Counted from the stretch's first letter, positions 1 to 8,820 are shown. The stretch: 64,000 nucleotides of DNA from Pseudomonas alkylphenolica (GCF_016009175.1 NZ_JADUCM010000029.1:1-64000), one strand, 5' to 3'. Notes: a model not told the origin generated them from the sequence alone. Made by a program: numbers and translations.

Positions 1-120
1 CCAAACGGGGGGCGGCGCCCCCCCGGCCGGGCCCCCCCGCCGGGTCGTCGTGGACCGGGCCTCGGGGGCCAACCGGGCCCCCACCCCCCCGCCCCCCGCC
101 CCCCCCCCCCCCGCGGCCCG
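1..120. other. Low-complexity G/C-run sequence, probable assembly artefact
   Basis: This stretch is almost entirely runs of C and G, including one run of more than a dozen C, with very little A or T, and no sensible reading frame. Normal Pseudomonas sequence resumes at about 121. In related genomes the 3' end of leuS lies directly upstream of lptE, but no leuS-like C-terminus can be read here. The most likely explanation is low-quality sequence at a contig end rather than biology. Confidence 0.7.
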
Positions 121-153
121 GTACACAGAATCGGCCCAAAAGGGAGCAACAAG

Positions 154-762
154 ATGATCAAACGCAATCTGCTGGTAATGGGCCTGGCTGTGATGCTCAG
201 TGCCTGCGGTTTCCAGCTGCGTGGTACCGGCACCAACGAAATGTCGATCAAGGAACTGGACCTGAGTGCACGCAACGCCTACGGCGAAACCGTGACCCAG
301 TTGCGCCAGGCCTTGCAAAGCAGCGGCGTCAACGTTCATGCCGGCGCACCGTACGAGCTGGTCCTGACCAGTGAAATCGAGACCCAGCGTGCAGCCACCT
401 ACGCAGGCGGCTCCGGTCGCTCCGCCGAGTATGAGCTGACCACCGTGCTGAACTACAGCATCAATGGCCTGAACAGCACCAACCTGCTGAACGACAAGAT
501 CGAAGTCCGCCAAGTCTACGTGTATGACGGCAACAACATTACCGGCTCCACCCAGACCGCCCTGCAAACCCGTAATGAAATGCGTCGCAACCTGGTGCAG
601 AACATGCTGGTACGCCTGCAACTGCTGACGCCGGCCCAGCTCGACCAGCTGCAGCAAAAAGCTGACGAGCGCGCCAAAGCCGAAGCCCAGGCCCAGGAAG
701 CGGCCCGCCGCGCCCAGGACGAAACGCCTCAACAGTCGCCTCTGCAACTGCCGATCCAGTGA
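154..762 (+). CDS. lptE: LPS-assembly lipoprotein LptE
   Basis: LptE is the outer-membrane lipoprotein that plugs and helps fold the LptD barrel, completing lipopolysaccharide export to the cell surface. The 202-residue product has a short signal peptide with a lipobox (LSAC, Cys at residue 18) followed by GFQLRG, typical of the family. The C-terminus is Ala/Gln/Glu-rich. The start is supported by AAGGGAGC about 8 bases upstream. It lies directly before holA, the conserved leuS-lptE-holA arrangement; the upstream leuS end is not readable here. Confidence 0.95.
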   Translation: MIKRNLLVMGLAVMLSACGFQLRGTGTNEMSIKELDLSARNAYGETVTQLRQALQSSGVNVHAGAPYELVLTSEIETQRAATYAGGSGRSAEYELTTVLNYSINGLNSTNLLNDKIEVRQVYVYDGNNITGSTQTALQTRNEMRRNLVQNMLVRLQLLTPAQLDQLQQKADERAKAEAQAQEAARRAQDETPQQSPLQLPIQ

Positions 763-768
763 GATTGA

Positions 769-790
769 ACGGGGCACTTCGGTGCCCCGT
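769..790 (+). terminator. UUCG hairpin between lptE and holA
   Basis: ACGGGGCAC-TTCG-GTGCCCCGT forms a perfect 9-bp stem closed by a stable UUCG tetraloop. It sits just after the lptE stop and 8 bases before the holA ATG. There is no T-run, so it is more likely an mRNA-stabilising or translation-modulating hairpin than a full terminator. Confidence 0.45.
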
Positions 791-798
791 CTGCCCTT

Positions 799-1836
799 AT
801 GAAACTCACTCCCGCCCAGCTTAACAAACACCTGCAAGGCAACCTTGCGCCGGTCTACGTGATCAGTGGCGATGACCCCCTGCTGTGTCAGGAAGCCGCC
901 GATGCCGTGCGCGCCGCCGCGCGCCAGCAAGGTTTCGACGAACGCCAGGTATTCAGTGCCGACGCCAACTTCGACTGGGGCACCCTGCTCCAGGCCGGCG
1001 CCAGCCTGTCACTGTTTGCCCAGCGCCGCCTTCTGGAGTTGCGCCTGCCGTCCGGCAAGCCCGGCGACAAGGGCGCCGCGGCCCTGATTGAATACTGCTC
1101 GCGCCCCGCCGAAGACACCTTGCTGCTGATCAGCCTGCCGAAGCTCGATGGCAGCGCGCAAAAAACCAAGTGGGGCAAAGCACTGATTGAAGGTCAGGAT
1201 GTCCAGTTCATCCAGATCTGGCCCGTCGACGCCCAACAGTTGCCACAATGGATCAACCAGCGCCTGTCGCAGGCAGGGTTGTCCGCCCAGCGCGATGCCG
1301 TGGACCTGATTGCCGCCCGGGTCGAAGGCAACCTGCTGGCCGCTGCGCAGGAAATAGAGAAGCTCAAGCTGCTTGCTGAAGGCAATCAGATTACGGTTGA
1401 AACCGTGCAGGCGGCGGTTGCCGACAGCGCGCGTTTTGACGTGTTTGGCCTGGTCGATGCCATTCTCAACGGCGAGGCCGCGCATGCCCTGCGCATGCTT
1501 GAAGGTTTGCGCGGCGAAGGCGTCGAACCTCCGGTCATTCTCTGGGCCCTGGCCCGCGAATTGCGCGTACTGGCAGGGCTTGCCCAGCAGTACAGCCAGG
1601 GCGTGCCGCTGGACAAGGCCTTCAGCCAGGCCAGGCCGCCGGTCTGGGACAAGCGCAAACCGCTGATGACCAAGGCCCTGCAGCGCCTGTCGGCGCAACG
1701 CTGGAGCCAACTGCTGCAGGATGCCCAGCGCATCGATGCGCAGATCAAAGGCCAGGCGCAAGGCTCGCCCTGGACCAGCCTCGCGCGGTTGACGCTGCTG
1801 ATGGCCGGTCAACGCCTGCCTCTGCCGGCGGAATAA
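799..1836 (+). CDS. holA: DNA polymerase III subunit delta
   Basis: HolA is the clamp-loader subunit that opens the beta sliding clamp. The 345-residue protein is the usual length and begins MKLTPAQLNKHL, with the family's N-terminal AAA+-like fold (VYVISGDDPLL) but no functional Walker A. The C-terminal collar region includes PPVILWALARELR. It is probably co-transcribed with lptE, 36 bases upstream, although a strong hairpin separates them. Confidence 0.95.
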   Translation: MKLTPAQLNKHLQGNLAPVYVISGDDPLLCQEAADAVRAAARQQGFDERQVFSADANFDWGTLLQAGASLSLFAQRRLLELRLPSGKPGDKGAAALIEYCSRPAEDTLLLISLPKLDGSAQKTKWGKALIEGQDVQFIQIWPVDAQQLPQWINQRLSQAGLSAQRDAVDLIAARVEGNLLAAAQEIEKLKLLAEGNQITVETVQAAVADSARFDVFGLVDAILNGEAAHALRMLEGLRGEGVEPPVILWALARELRVLAGLAQQYSQGVPLDKAFSQARPPVWDKRKPLMTKALQRLSAQRWSQLLQDAQRIDAQIKGQAQGSPWTSLARLTLLMAGQRLPLPAE

Positions 1837-1920
1837 CGCAGCGCTACGTCGGCACCGGCTTGCCTGCGGTGGGTTCAGCGCCTATATTGCGCCGCAACCC
1901 CACCCAGCAGGACACCTGTC

Positions 1921-2085
1921 ATGAGCAAGAAACCCGCAAAGCCCGGGCCCAACAAGGCCAAATCAATCATCGCCCAACCCCTGTTCCGCAGCCGCCAGGA
2001 ACGTGCAGGCAAAGGCAAAGGCAGCTACCGCCGCGAAGCCTTCCAATCGAGAGATTGGGAGGCTTCTTACTTTTTGGCTGCATAA
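1921..2085 (+). CDS. arfA: Alternative ribosome-rescue factor ArfA
   Basis: ArfA recruits RF2 to ribosomes stalled on mRNAs lacking a stop codon, backing up tmRNA. The 54-codon frame reads MSKKPAKPGPNKAKS... with the Lys/Gly-rich core KGKGSYRREAF and a hydrophobic tail ending SYFLAA. It is too small for many gene finders but matches the family well. A strong hairpin lies inside the last third of the frame (2035-2066). In E. coli such a hairpin causes truncated non-stop arfA mRNA, so ArfA is made stably only when trans-translation fails; the same logic is inferred here. Confidence 0.9.
   Translation: MSKKPAKPGPNKAKSIIAQPLFRSRQERAGKGKGSYRREAFQSRDWEASYFLAA
2035..2066 (+). terminator. Hairpin inside the arfA reading frame
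   Basis: A 14-bp stem (GAAGCCTTCCAATC with GATTGGGAGGCTTC, one G-U pair) encloses a GAGA loop and is followed by TTACTTTTTGG. It covers codons 39-49 of arfA, ahead of the stop codon. It can act as an intragenic terminator or RNase III site that yields non-stop arfA message. Confidence 0.8.
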
Positions 2086-2146
2086 AAGCAAGATTCCGAT
2101 AGGCATGGTATGGTCGTCACCTGACCTGTAATACCTGGACCTGTGC

Positions 2147-3463
2147 ATGCCCTTTTGTCTTTCCCATCGCTGGCAACCACGCCAGCTGATTGCTGCCTCC
2201 AGCCTCATCCTGCTAGTCGCCTGCGCGGAAAAACCTACCGCCGCCGACGCGTTGCCGCTGGCCCCTGCCCAGCCCGCTCCGGTCGTTACCGTGCCCAACC
2301 CCGCTGTCGACACCAGCACTGAAATCCAGCCCCTGCAGTCCTTTGCCCAATGGCAGGCGGGTTTCCGTCAGCAAGCCCTGCAGGCCGGTATCAACGCCAC
2401 GACCTTCGACCGCGCGTTCTTTGATGTCACGCCCGACATGGATGTCATCAAGGCCGACCGCAGCCAGCCTGAGTTCACCCGGCCGGTGTGGGAGTACCTC
2501 GACGGCGCGCTGTCGCCGGTGCGCGTGCGCAACGGTAAAGCCCTGCTGGAAAAACACGCCGAGCTCCTGAGCCAGATCGAGCAACGCTACGGCGTCGATC
2601 GCGATGTGCTGGTTTCGGTATGGGGCATGGAAAGCAACTTTGGCCAGTTCCAGGGCAACAAGTCGGTCATTCGCTCCCTTGCCACCCTGGCCTATGAAGG
2701 CCGTCGCCCGGCCTTCGCCCAGGCTCAGCTGATCGCCGCCCTGCAAATCCTGCAACACGGCGATGTGCAGCCTGAAGCCATGAAAGGCTCCTGGGCCGGC
2801 GCCATGGGTCAGACCCAGTTCATCCCCACGACCTACAACACCCATGCCGTGGACTTCGACGGCGACGGTCGCCGGGACATCTGGAACAGCTCCGCCGACG
2901 CCCTGGCGTCCACCGCCCATTACCTGCAAAGCTCCGGCTGGAAACGCGGCGAGCCCTGGGGTTTTGAAGTGCAACTGACACCAGGCTTCGACTACTGGCT
3001 GGCCGATGGCGCGCAGCGCAAGACCGTCTCCGAATGGATGCAAATGGGCCTGAAGCTGCCCGTTGGCGTACGCCTGCCCGCCGGTAGCGAACAGCTTTCG
3101 GCCGCCCTGCTGCTGCCAGCCGGATACCGCGGCCCGGCGTTCCTGGTGCTGGACAACTTCCGCGCCATCCTCAAGTACAACAACTCGTCGTCGTATGCGA
3201 TGGCGGTGGGCCTGCTCAGCGAGCGCTTCGGTGGTTCGGGCTACATTGCCGGCGCCTGGCCGAAGGACGACCTGCCCCTGAGCCGCAGCGAACGCGTCGA
3301 GCTGCAGACGCTGCTCAGCGCCAAAAACTACGATGCCGGGACGGCCGACGGCATCATCGGCGCCAACACCCGCAAAGCCATCCGTAACGCGCAACAGGCC
3401 TTGGGCTGGCCGGCCGATGGTTATCCAACCCACAAGCTTCTGGACAGCTTGCGCCAGCGCTAA
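2147..3463 (+). CDS. sltB3: Lytic murein transglycosylase with peptidoglycan-binding domain (SltB3-like)
   Basis: This is a 438-residue predicted lipoprotein (hydrophobic segment ending LLVAC) of the MltB/SLT_2 family, which cleaves the MurNAc-GlcNAc bond to give 1,6-anhydro ends. The catalytic Glu is in WGMESNFG near residue 162. The downstream motifs GSWAGAMGQTQFIP and the Ca-loop-like VDFDGDGRRDIW are intact. The C-terminal ~60 residues (LQTLLSAKNYDAGTADGIIG...) form a PG_binding_1 domain. Its position after holA matches sltB3 of P. aeruginosa. A bidirectional terminator follows. Confidence 0.88.
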   Translation: MPFCLSHRWQPRQLIAASSLILLVACAEKPTAADALPLAPAQPAPVVTVPNPAVDTSTEIQPLQSFAQWQAGFRQQALQAGINATTFDRAFFDVTPDMDVIKADRSQPEFTRPVWEYLDGALSPVRVRNGKALLEKHAELLSQIEQRYGVDRDVLVSVWGMESNFGQFQGNKSVIRSLATLAYEGRRPAFAQAQLIAALQILQHGDVQPEAMKGSWAGAMGQTQFIPTTYNTHAVDFDGDGRRDIWNSSADALASTAHYLQSSGWKRGEPWGFEVQLTPGFDYWLADGAQRKTVSEWMQMGLKLPVGVRLPAGSEQLSAALLLPAGYRGPAFLVLDNFRAILKYNNSSSYAMAVGLLSERFGGSGYIAGAWPKDDLPLSRSERVELQTLLSAKNYDAGTADGIIGANTRKAIRNAQQALGWPADGYPTHKLLDSLRQR

Positions 3464-3466
3464 ATG

Positions 3467-3494
3467 AAAACGCCCCTGATCAGGGGCGTTTTTT
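3467..3494. terminator. Bidirectional rho-independent terminator between sltB3 and ldcA
   Basis: AAAACGCCCCTGATCAGGGGCGTTTTTTT is a near-perfect palindrome with A and T runs on either side, serving the convergent genes on both strands. It touches the ldcA stop codon. Confidence 0.9.
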
Positions 3495-4453
3495 TATCCG
3501 CAGAAAATATCCTGCTGCAGTGTCAGGCATTGCGCGTCGGCGTCCAGGTGCACCTGCGCGCCCAGCGGCAAGGTGATGTTGGGGTCGCAATGACCGCTGC
3601 GCCAGCCGGCCAGCACCGGGATCTGCAAGGGTTTGAACATTTCCCGCAACAGCGGCGCCAGCGCCTGCACCGTCAACCCGGCAAAATCGCCGACCAGCAC
3701 GCCCCGCAGCCCCTCGAACTTGCCGACCAGGCGTAACTGGGTGAGCAAGCGGTCGATGCGGTAGAGCGGCTCGTTAACGTCCTCAATAAACAGGATGCCG
3801 TCCTCGCTGTGCAACTCTGCCGGCGTGCCCAGGGTTGCGCAGAGCATTGCCAGGTTACCGCCCACCAGACGCCCTGACGCTGCGCCAGGCAAGACAGTGG
3901 TCAGCGGGTAGGCCTGTGGGTGTTGCAAGACGTCACCAGCCCGCAGACGCCCGCTGAGCAGCTCGAACAACGAAGAAAGCGTCGGTTCCTGCTTGCTGGC
4001 CAGCAACTCGGACTTGAGCATCGCCCCATGAAAGGTCACGAACCCCGCATGACGAGCAATCGCGTTGTGCAACGCGGTGATGTCGCTGTAGCCGATAAAG
4101 GGTTTTGGGCGGCTGCGCAACAGCGCCACGTCCAGCCCATCCAGCAAGCGCATGCTGCCGTAGCCGCCGCGCAAGCAAATGATCGCATCGACATCCGGGG
4201 CGGCAAACGCGGCATGCAGGTCGGCCAACCGACAGGCATCGTCGCCAGCCAGGTAATCCTGTGCCTCAAGAACCCCGGGATAGATGCGGCACTGATAGCC
4301 GCGCGCTTCGAACCACTGAATCGCTTTGAGGGTATCGATCTGGCCAGGCCCGGCAGGTGCGATGATTGCCAGACGACCGCCTGGCGGCAATGCCCTTGGC
4401 AATGGAGACGCTGTTGGGGAGAGCTCAGGCTGATGATCGAAAGGAAGGTTCAT
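3494..4453 (-). CDS. ldcA: Muramoyltetrapeptide (LD-) carboxypeptidase, S66 family
   Basis: The enzyme removes the terminal D-Ala from murein tetrapeptides during cytoplasmic peptidoglycan recycling. It is 319 residues from MNLPFDHQPEL. The nucleophile Ser is in IGYSDITALH, the catalytic Glu probably in LFIEDVNEPLYR, and the His in GWRSGHCDPN, a complete S66 triad. This start was chosen over one 20 codons upstream because AAAGGAGC lies 8 bases before it and the upstream codons run into the lipA terminator region. Confidence 0.9.
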   Translation of the reverse strand: MNLPFDHQPELSPTASPLPRALPPGGRLAIIAPAGPGQIDTLKAIQWFEARGYQCRIYPGVLEAQDYLAGDDACRLADLHAAFAAPDVDAIICLRGGYGSMRLLDGLDVALLRSRPKPFIGYSDITALHNAIARHAGFVTFHGAMLKSELLASKQEPTLSSLFELLSGRLRAGDVLQHPQAYPLTTVLPGAASGRLVGGNLAMLCATLGTPAELHSEDGILFIEDVNEPLYRIDRLLTQLRLVGKFEGLRGVLVGDFAGLTVQALAPLLREMFKPLQIPVLAGWRSGHCDPNITLPLGAQVHLDADAQCLTLQQDIFCG

Positions 4454-4479
4454 CCAGACGGCTCCTTTTGGGATACAAA

Positions 4480-4514
4480 AATGCCGATGCCGCCGGCAAG
4501 CGGGCATCGGCATT
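4480..4514 (-). terminator. Terminator downstream of lipA
   Basis: AATGCCGATGCC and GGCATCGGCATT form a 12-bp stem. On the minus strand the stem is followed by TTTTTG, so it terminates the lipB-lipA transcript before ldcA. Confidence 0.8.
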
Positions 4515-4529
4515 GATCACGACCAGGCG

Positions 4530-5528
4530 TCAGAGCTTGATCTTGGCCTCGTGTGCCTGCTGGTCAGCATGGTACGACGAACGTACCAACGGACCGGAGG
4601 CGACGTTCTTGAAGCCCATTTTGTAGCCTTCTTCGGCGAACCAGGCGAAGGTGTCCGGGTGCACGAAGCGCTGTACTGGCAAGTGGCTGCGCGATGGCTG
4701 CAGGTATTGGCCCAGGGTCAGCATGTCGATGTTGTGCTCACGCATGCGGTGCATCACTTCGATCACTTCTTCGTCGGTTTCGCCCAGGCCGAGCATCAGA
4801 CCCGACTTGGTCGGTACGTGCGGCACCAGTTCCTTGAACTTCTGCAGCAGGGTCAACGACCACTGGTAGTCAGAACCCGGGCGCGCAGCCTTGTACAGGC
4901 GCGGCACGGTTTCCAGGTTGTGGTTGAACACATCCGGAGGGGTCTCGGCGGTAATGGCCAGGGCCACATCCATCCGGCCACGGTAGTCCGGCACCAGCGT
5001 CTCGAGCTGAACACCCGGCGACAAGGCGCGAATTTCGCGGATGCAGTCGGCAAAGTGCTGGGCGCCGCCGTCACGCAGGTCGTCACGGTCTACCGAGGTG
5101 ATAACCACGTACTTCAGGCGCAGGTCGGCAATGGCGACGGCGAGGTTTTTCGGCTCGTCGACATCCAGTGGCTTCGGCCGGCCATGACCTACGTCGCAGA
5201 ACGGGCAACGACGGGTGCAGATGTCACCCATGATCATGAAGGTCGCAGTACCGCCGGAGAAACACTCACCCAGGTTCGGGCAGGACGCTTCTTCGCAGAC
5301 GCTGTGCAGCTTGTGCTTGCGCAGCAGTTGCTTGATACGGTCGACTTCCGGCGAAACCGGGATGCGCACGCGGATCCAGTCGGGTTTCTTCGGCAGTTCG
5401 TCGGTAGGGATGATTTTCACCGGAATACGCGCGACTTTTTCCGCGCCACGCAGTTTGACACCCGCCTCGACCTTGGGCCGTGGCGCAGGTGTCACACTTT
5501 GTACTGGTTCTTGCACAACAGTAGTCAT
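4530..5528 (-). CDS. lipA: Lipoyl synthase
   Basis: LipA is a radical SAM enzyme that inserts two sulfurs into octanoyl groups on the E2 and GcvH proteins. It is 332 residues. Both iron-sulfur clusters are visible: the auxiliary cluster CEEASCPNLGEC (Cys 78, 83, 89) and the SAM cluster CTRRCPFC (Cys 104, 108, 111). The C-terminal RSSYHADQQ holds the serine ligand of the auxiliary cluster. It follows lipB by 2 bases, so the two are translationally linked. Confidence 0.97.
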   Translation of the reverse strand: MTTVVQEPVQSVTPAPRPKVEAGVKLRGAEKVARIPVKIIPTDELPKKPDWIRVRIPVSPEVDRIKQLLRKHKLHSVCEEASCPNLGECFSGGTATFMIMGDICTRRCPFCDVGHGRPKPLDVDEPKNLAVAIADLRLKYVVITSVDRDDLRDGGAQHFADCIREIRALSPGVQLETLVPDYRGRMDVALAITAETPPDVFNHNLETVPRLYKAARPGSDYQWSLTLLQKFKELVPHVPTKSGLMLGLGETDEEVIEVMHRMREHNIDMLTLGQYLQPSRSHLPVQRFVHPDTFAWFAEEGYKMGFKNVASGPLVRSSYHADQQAHEAKIKL

Positions 5529-5530
5529 AT

Positions 5531-6178
5531 TCAGAAAATTCCGCCCGTAAGGGTCGTCTGCTCAGCATAGTCGAGGTGCTTGACCAGCTGCCCGCGCAGC
5601 CTTGCCCTTACCTCAGAGAGTTCGATCGAGCCTGCCTGGTCGCGCAGCTGGGTCATGGCCAGCCCCGCATACCCGCAGGGGTTAATCCGGCGGAATGGCG
5701 CAAGGTCCATGTCCACGTTCAAGGCAAGGCCATGGAAAGAACAGCCATTGCGAATCCGCAGGCCGAGGGAGGCGATTTTGGCCCCATCGACATAGACGCC
5801 GGGGGCGTCGGCCTTGGCCGCCGCGACAACGTCATAACTGGCCAGCAACTCGATCAGGCAGCGCTCGATCCGGGACACCAGATCACGCACGCCAAACCCG
5901 AGCCGGCGTACATCCAGCAACAGGTAAGCTACCAACTGGCCAGGGCCGTGGTAGGTCACCTGGCCGCCTCGGTCGGTCTGCACCACCGGAATATCGCCGG
6001 GCACCAACAGGTGCTCGGCCTTGCCCGCCTGGCCCTGGGTGAACACCGCAGGGTGCTCTACCAGCCAGATCTCATCACCGGTTTGCGGGCCACGCTGATC
6101 GGTAAACCGCCGCATGGCCTCGAGCACCGGCTCGTAAGGCAATAGTCCGAGGTCGCGAAAGCCGAGGCTTTTCGACAT
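5531..6178 (-). CDS. lipB: Octanoyltransferase LipB
   Basis: LipB transfers octanoate from acyl carrier protein to lipoyl domains, supplying LipA. It is 215 residues with the family motifs GQVTYHGPGQ, DGAKIASLGLRI (catalytic Lys) and INPCGYAG (catalytic Cys). Its ATG shares one base with the stop of the upstream DUF493 gene and it ends 2 bases before lipA, giving a tight three-gene operon. Confidence 0.96.
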   Translation of the reverse strand: MSKSLGFRDLGLLPYEPVLEAMRRFTDQRGPQTGDEIWLVEHPAVFTQGQAGKAEHLLVPGDIPVVQTDRGGQVTYHGPGQLVAYLLLDVRRLGFGVRDLVSRIERCLIELLASYDVVAAAKADAPGVYVDGAKIASLGLRIRNGCSFHGLALNVDMDLAPFRRINPCGYAGLAMTQLRDQAGSIELSEVRARLRGQLVKHLDYAEQTTLTGGIF

Positions 6179-6450
6179 CAGAGCACCATTTTCACGATGC
6201 CGGTAGCGCGCAGCGCGCTATTGATGTTGTGCAACTGGTCTTCGCCGGTGGCGACGATATGCAGCTGAACGGTAGTGTACTTGCCTTCCTTGCTCTGACG
6301 CTCTGCCAGGGTCTTGAGATCTACCTCGGCGTACTTCTTGAGGATCTCGATCACCGTGTCCTTGAAATTGACCACGGTGTCACCGATCACCTTGATCGGG
6401 TAATCGGCGCAAGGGAATTCGATTTTGTGCGATTTGTCAGCTTCGGTCAT
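6178..6450 (-). CDS. DUF493 family protein (YbeD-like)
   Basis: This 90-residue protein of the YbeD/DUF493 family has an ACT-like fold and no firmly known activity. It begins MTEADKSHKIEFPCADYPIKV. The frame is open upstream, but this start matches family length and alignment. It is the first gene of the lipB-lipA operon, the usual partner order in gamma-proteobacteria, which suggests a link to lipoylation. Confidence 0.9.
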   Translation of the reverse strand: MTEADKSHKIEFPCADYPIKVIGDTVVNFKDTVIEILKKYAEVDLKTLAERQSKEGKYTTVQLHIVATGEDQLHNINSALRATGIVKMVL

Positions 6451-6484
6451 GGCAATGACGGCCTCGTAAGCCGTGGCAACAACA

Positions 6485-6510
6485 ACGCCCCCGCGTGAGT
6501 TGGCGGGGGC
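6485..6510 (-). terminator. Terminator downstream of dacA
   Basis: CGCCCCCGC and GCGGGGGCG form a 9-bp GC-rich stem just beyond the dacA stop. On the minus strand it is followed by TTGTTGTTG, a weak U-tract. Confidence 0.6.
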
Positions 6511-6526
6511 GTGGCAGGTCACGATA

Positions 6527-7687
6527 TCAGTTGAACAGCCCGTAGAAGAATAGCCGAATGCTATCCCACACCCGGCCGAAGAAACCAGCTTCCTCGACTG
6601 CATCCAGCGCGATCAGATCGGCGCTGTGTACAACGTTGTCATCCAGTTTGACTTCCACTTTACCGATCACGTCACCTTTGGCGATGGGCGCGGTCAGTTG
6701 CGGGTTCATGGTCATGCTTGCCGCCAGCTTTTTCAATTGGCCTTTAGGCAAAGTCATGCTCAGGTCTTCGGCCAGACCGGCTTTGACCTGGTTGCTGGCG
6801 CCCTTCCAGACTTGCGCCTGAGCCAGCTCGGTGCCCTTCTGGTAGAAGGTCTGGGTTTCGAAGAAGCGGAAACCGTAGGTCAGCAGCTTCTGGGTTTCGG
6901 CAGCACGGGATTGCTCGCTGTTGGTACCGAAGACCACGGCGATCAGGCGCATGCCGTCACGCACGGCCGAAGACACCATGCAGTAACCGGCTTCGTCGGT
7001 GTGGCCGGTTTTCAGGCCGTCGACAGTCTTGTCGCGCCACAGCAGCAGGTTGCGGTTAGGCTGCTTGATGTTGTTCCAGAAGAACTCTTTCTGCGAGTAG
7101 ATCGCGTAGTGCGCAGGGTCTTCGTGGATGATCGCGCGCGCCAGTACGGCCATGTCGTGCGCCGAGGAGTAGTGCTCGGGGTTCGGCAGGCCGGTCGGGT
7201 TCATGAAGTGGCTGTTGCTCATGCCCAGATCGGCGGCGGTCTTGTTCATCATGTCGGCGAAGGCATCTTCGCTGCCGGCAATGTGCTCGGCCAGGGCGAC
7301 ACTGGCGTCGTTACCCGACTGGATGATGATGCCGTGCAGCAGGTCGCTGACGGTGACCTGGCTGCCGACCTTGATGAACATGCGCGAACCGCCGGTACGC
7401 CAAGCGTTCTCGCTGACGGTAACCGGATCGTTCTCACCGATCTGCCCGCGACGGATATCCAGGGTCGCGATGTAGGCGGTCATCAGCTTGGTCAGACTGG
7501 CCGGCGGCAGACGCTCGTCACCATTGTTCTCGACCAGGACATTACCGCTGGAAGCTTCCATGAGCACGTAGGACTTGGCTGCCAGTTGCGGCGGCGACGG
7601 CATCATCTGCTCTGCCGCGAAGGCGGCAGGGGTGATCATCAGCGGTACAAGCAGGCAAAGGCGTTTGGCAAAGGTGGTGATGTTCAT
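6527..7687 (-). CDS. dacA: D-alanyl-D-alanine carboxypeptidase (PBP5/6 type)
   Basis: This low-molecular-weight penicillin-binding protein trims pentapeptides in the periplasm. It is 386 residues with a cleavable signal peptide (cut near AFAAEQ). The active-site motifs SLTK (64-67), SGN (124-126) and KTG (226-228) are all present. The C-terminal PBP5_C domain ends in an amphipathic helix (GRVWDSIRLFFYGLF) that anchors it to the inner membrane. The P. aeruginosa orthologue at this position is often called dacC. Confidence 0.95.
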   Translation of the reverse strand: MNITTFAKRLCLLVPLMITPAAFAAEQMMPSPPQLAAKSYVLMEASSGNVLVENNGDERLPPASLTKLMTAYIATLDIRRGQIGENDPVTVSENAWRTGGSRMFIKVGSQVTVSDLLHGIIIQSGNDASVALAEHIAGSEDAFADMMNKTAADLGMSNSHFMNPTGLPNPEHYSSAHDMAVLARAIIHEDPAHYAIYSQKEFFWNNIKQPNRNLLLWRDKTVDGLKTGHTDEAGYCMVSSAVRDGMRLIAVVFGTNSEQSRAAETQKLLTYGFRFFETQTFYQKGTELAQAQVWKGASNQVKAGLAEDLSMTLPKGQLKKLAASMTMNPQLTAPIAKGDVIGKVEVKLDDNVVHSADLIALDAVEEAGFFGRVWDSIRLFFYGLFN

Positions 7688-7821
7688 CCGTCTCTCGAAA
7701 TGGCTAATGGGCTCATGCCCTTATGGGCAAAACGTTTTCAGGCTCGCGGCCTTGCGAGCAAAACGGCCATTGTACATGGCTGTTCCGCCCGCTTGCATGA
7801 CAAACCGACCAGTCCCCCCGG

Positions 7822-8820
7822 TCAGTCCGCCGTCACAACTTTCGGCTGGCCAAGATTGGCCAGGCGCACACTGTCCTGCATCTGCTGGGCTTCACCCTGG
7901 CTGTTGATCGGCCCCATGCGCACACGGTGCAAGGTTTGCTGATTGCGCACGATGGAGCTGATGAACACCGGCGCGCTGACCATGCCGCTGAGCTTGGAGC
8001 GCAACAGCTCGGCCGCGTCCGGGTTGGCGAAAGCGCCGACCTGCAAGTAAAGACCATTACTGGCCATGCCACTGTTGCTGGCGATCTGTACTGGCACGAC
8101 CGCTGCGGCATGCTGTTGCGGTGGCGGCGTCCATTGCTCGACGGTGCCGGTGCTGGCCGACAGCGCCTGGGTCTGGGCCACCTGTGGTTGATCGAGCACC
8201 ATCGGCGCCGGCTGGCCACGCTGGGCCCACCACTGTTTAGGGTCGATACCCTCCACCCGCACCCGCGCGGTACCGGTTTCGGCATACCCCAGCTTCTTCG
8301 CCGCGGCGTAGGACAAGTCGATAATGCGGTCCGAATAGAACGGACCGCGATCGTTGACACGCAGGATCACACTGCGATGGTTGTCCAGGTTGGTAACTTT
8401 CACGTAGGCCGGCAGCGGCAGGGTCTTGTGCGCCGCGCTCATGCCATAGAGGTCATAGACTTCGCCGTTGGCGGTGTTCTGACCATGAAACTTGGTGCCG
8501 TACCACGACGCCGTGCCTTCCGCGCGGTAGTTGCGCGAGTCCTGGATCGGGAAGTAGGTCTTGCCCAGCACGGTATAGGGGTTGGCTTTGTAATTGCCGG
8601 TATGCACCGTTGGCGTGGCGTCGGGGATCTTCGAAACATCCACGTCCCACCACGGCGCGCCGTCCTTGTGGGCTCGGTTGATGTCCAGCCCGGGCTTGGC
8701 ACGCACGACATTGTTGTTGCTTTGCTGCGCCGGGCGATTCGACGAGCAACTGACCAGCATCAGGCCCAGGGCCGCACAGCCGATCAGTTTGAGAGATGCA
8801 TCTGTAAACAATACGCGCAT
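7822..8820 (-). CDS. rlpA: Septal ring lytic transglycosylase RlpA family lipoprotein
   Basis: RlpA degrades denuded glycan strands at the septum. The 332-residue protein has a lipobox (MLVSC), a double-psi beta-barrel catalytic domain (GTASWYGTKFHGQNTANGE, later NDRGPFYSDRIIDLS) and a C-terminal SPOR domain (YLQVGAFANPDAAELLRSKL) that binds denuded septal peptidoglycan. It abuts sltB1 and lies in the pbpA-rodA-sltB1-rlpA-dacA cell-wall block. Confidence 0.95.
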   Translation of the reverse strand: MRVLFTDASLKLIGCAALGLMLVSCSSNRPAQQSNNNVVRAKPGLDINRAHKDGAPWWDVDVSKIPDATPTVHTGNYKANPYTVLGKTYFPIQDSRNYRAEGTASWYGTKFHGQNTANGEVYDLYGMSAAHKTLPLPAYVKVTNLDNHRSVILRVNDRGPFYSDRIIDLSYAAAKKLGYAETGTARVRVEGIDPKQWWAQRGQPAPMVLDQPQVAQTQALSASTGTVEQWTPPPQQHAAAVVPVQIASNSGMASNGLYLQVGAFANPDAAELLRSKLSGMVSAPVFISSIVRNQQTLHRVRMGPINSQGEAQQMQDSVRLANLGQPKVVTAD

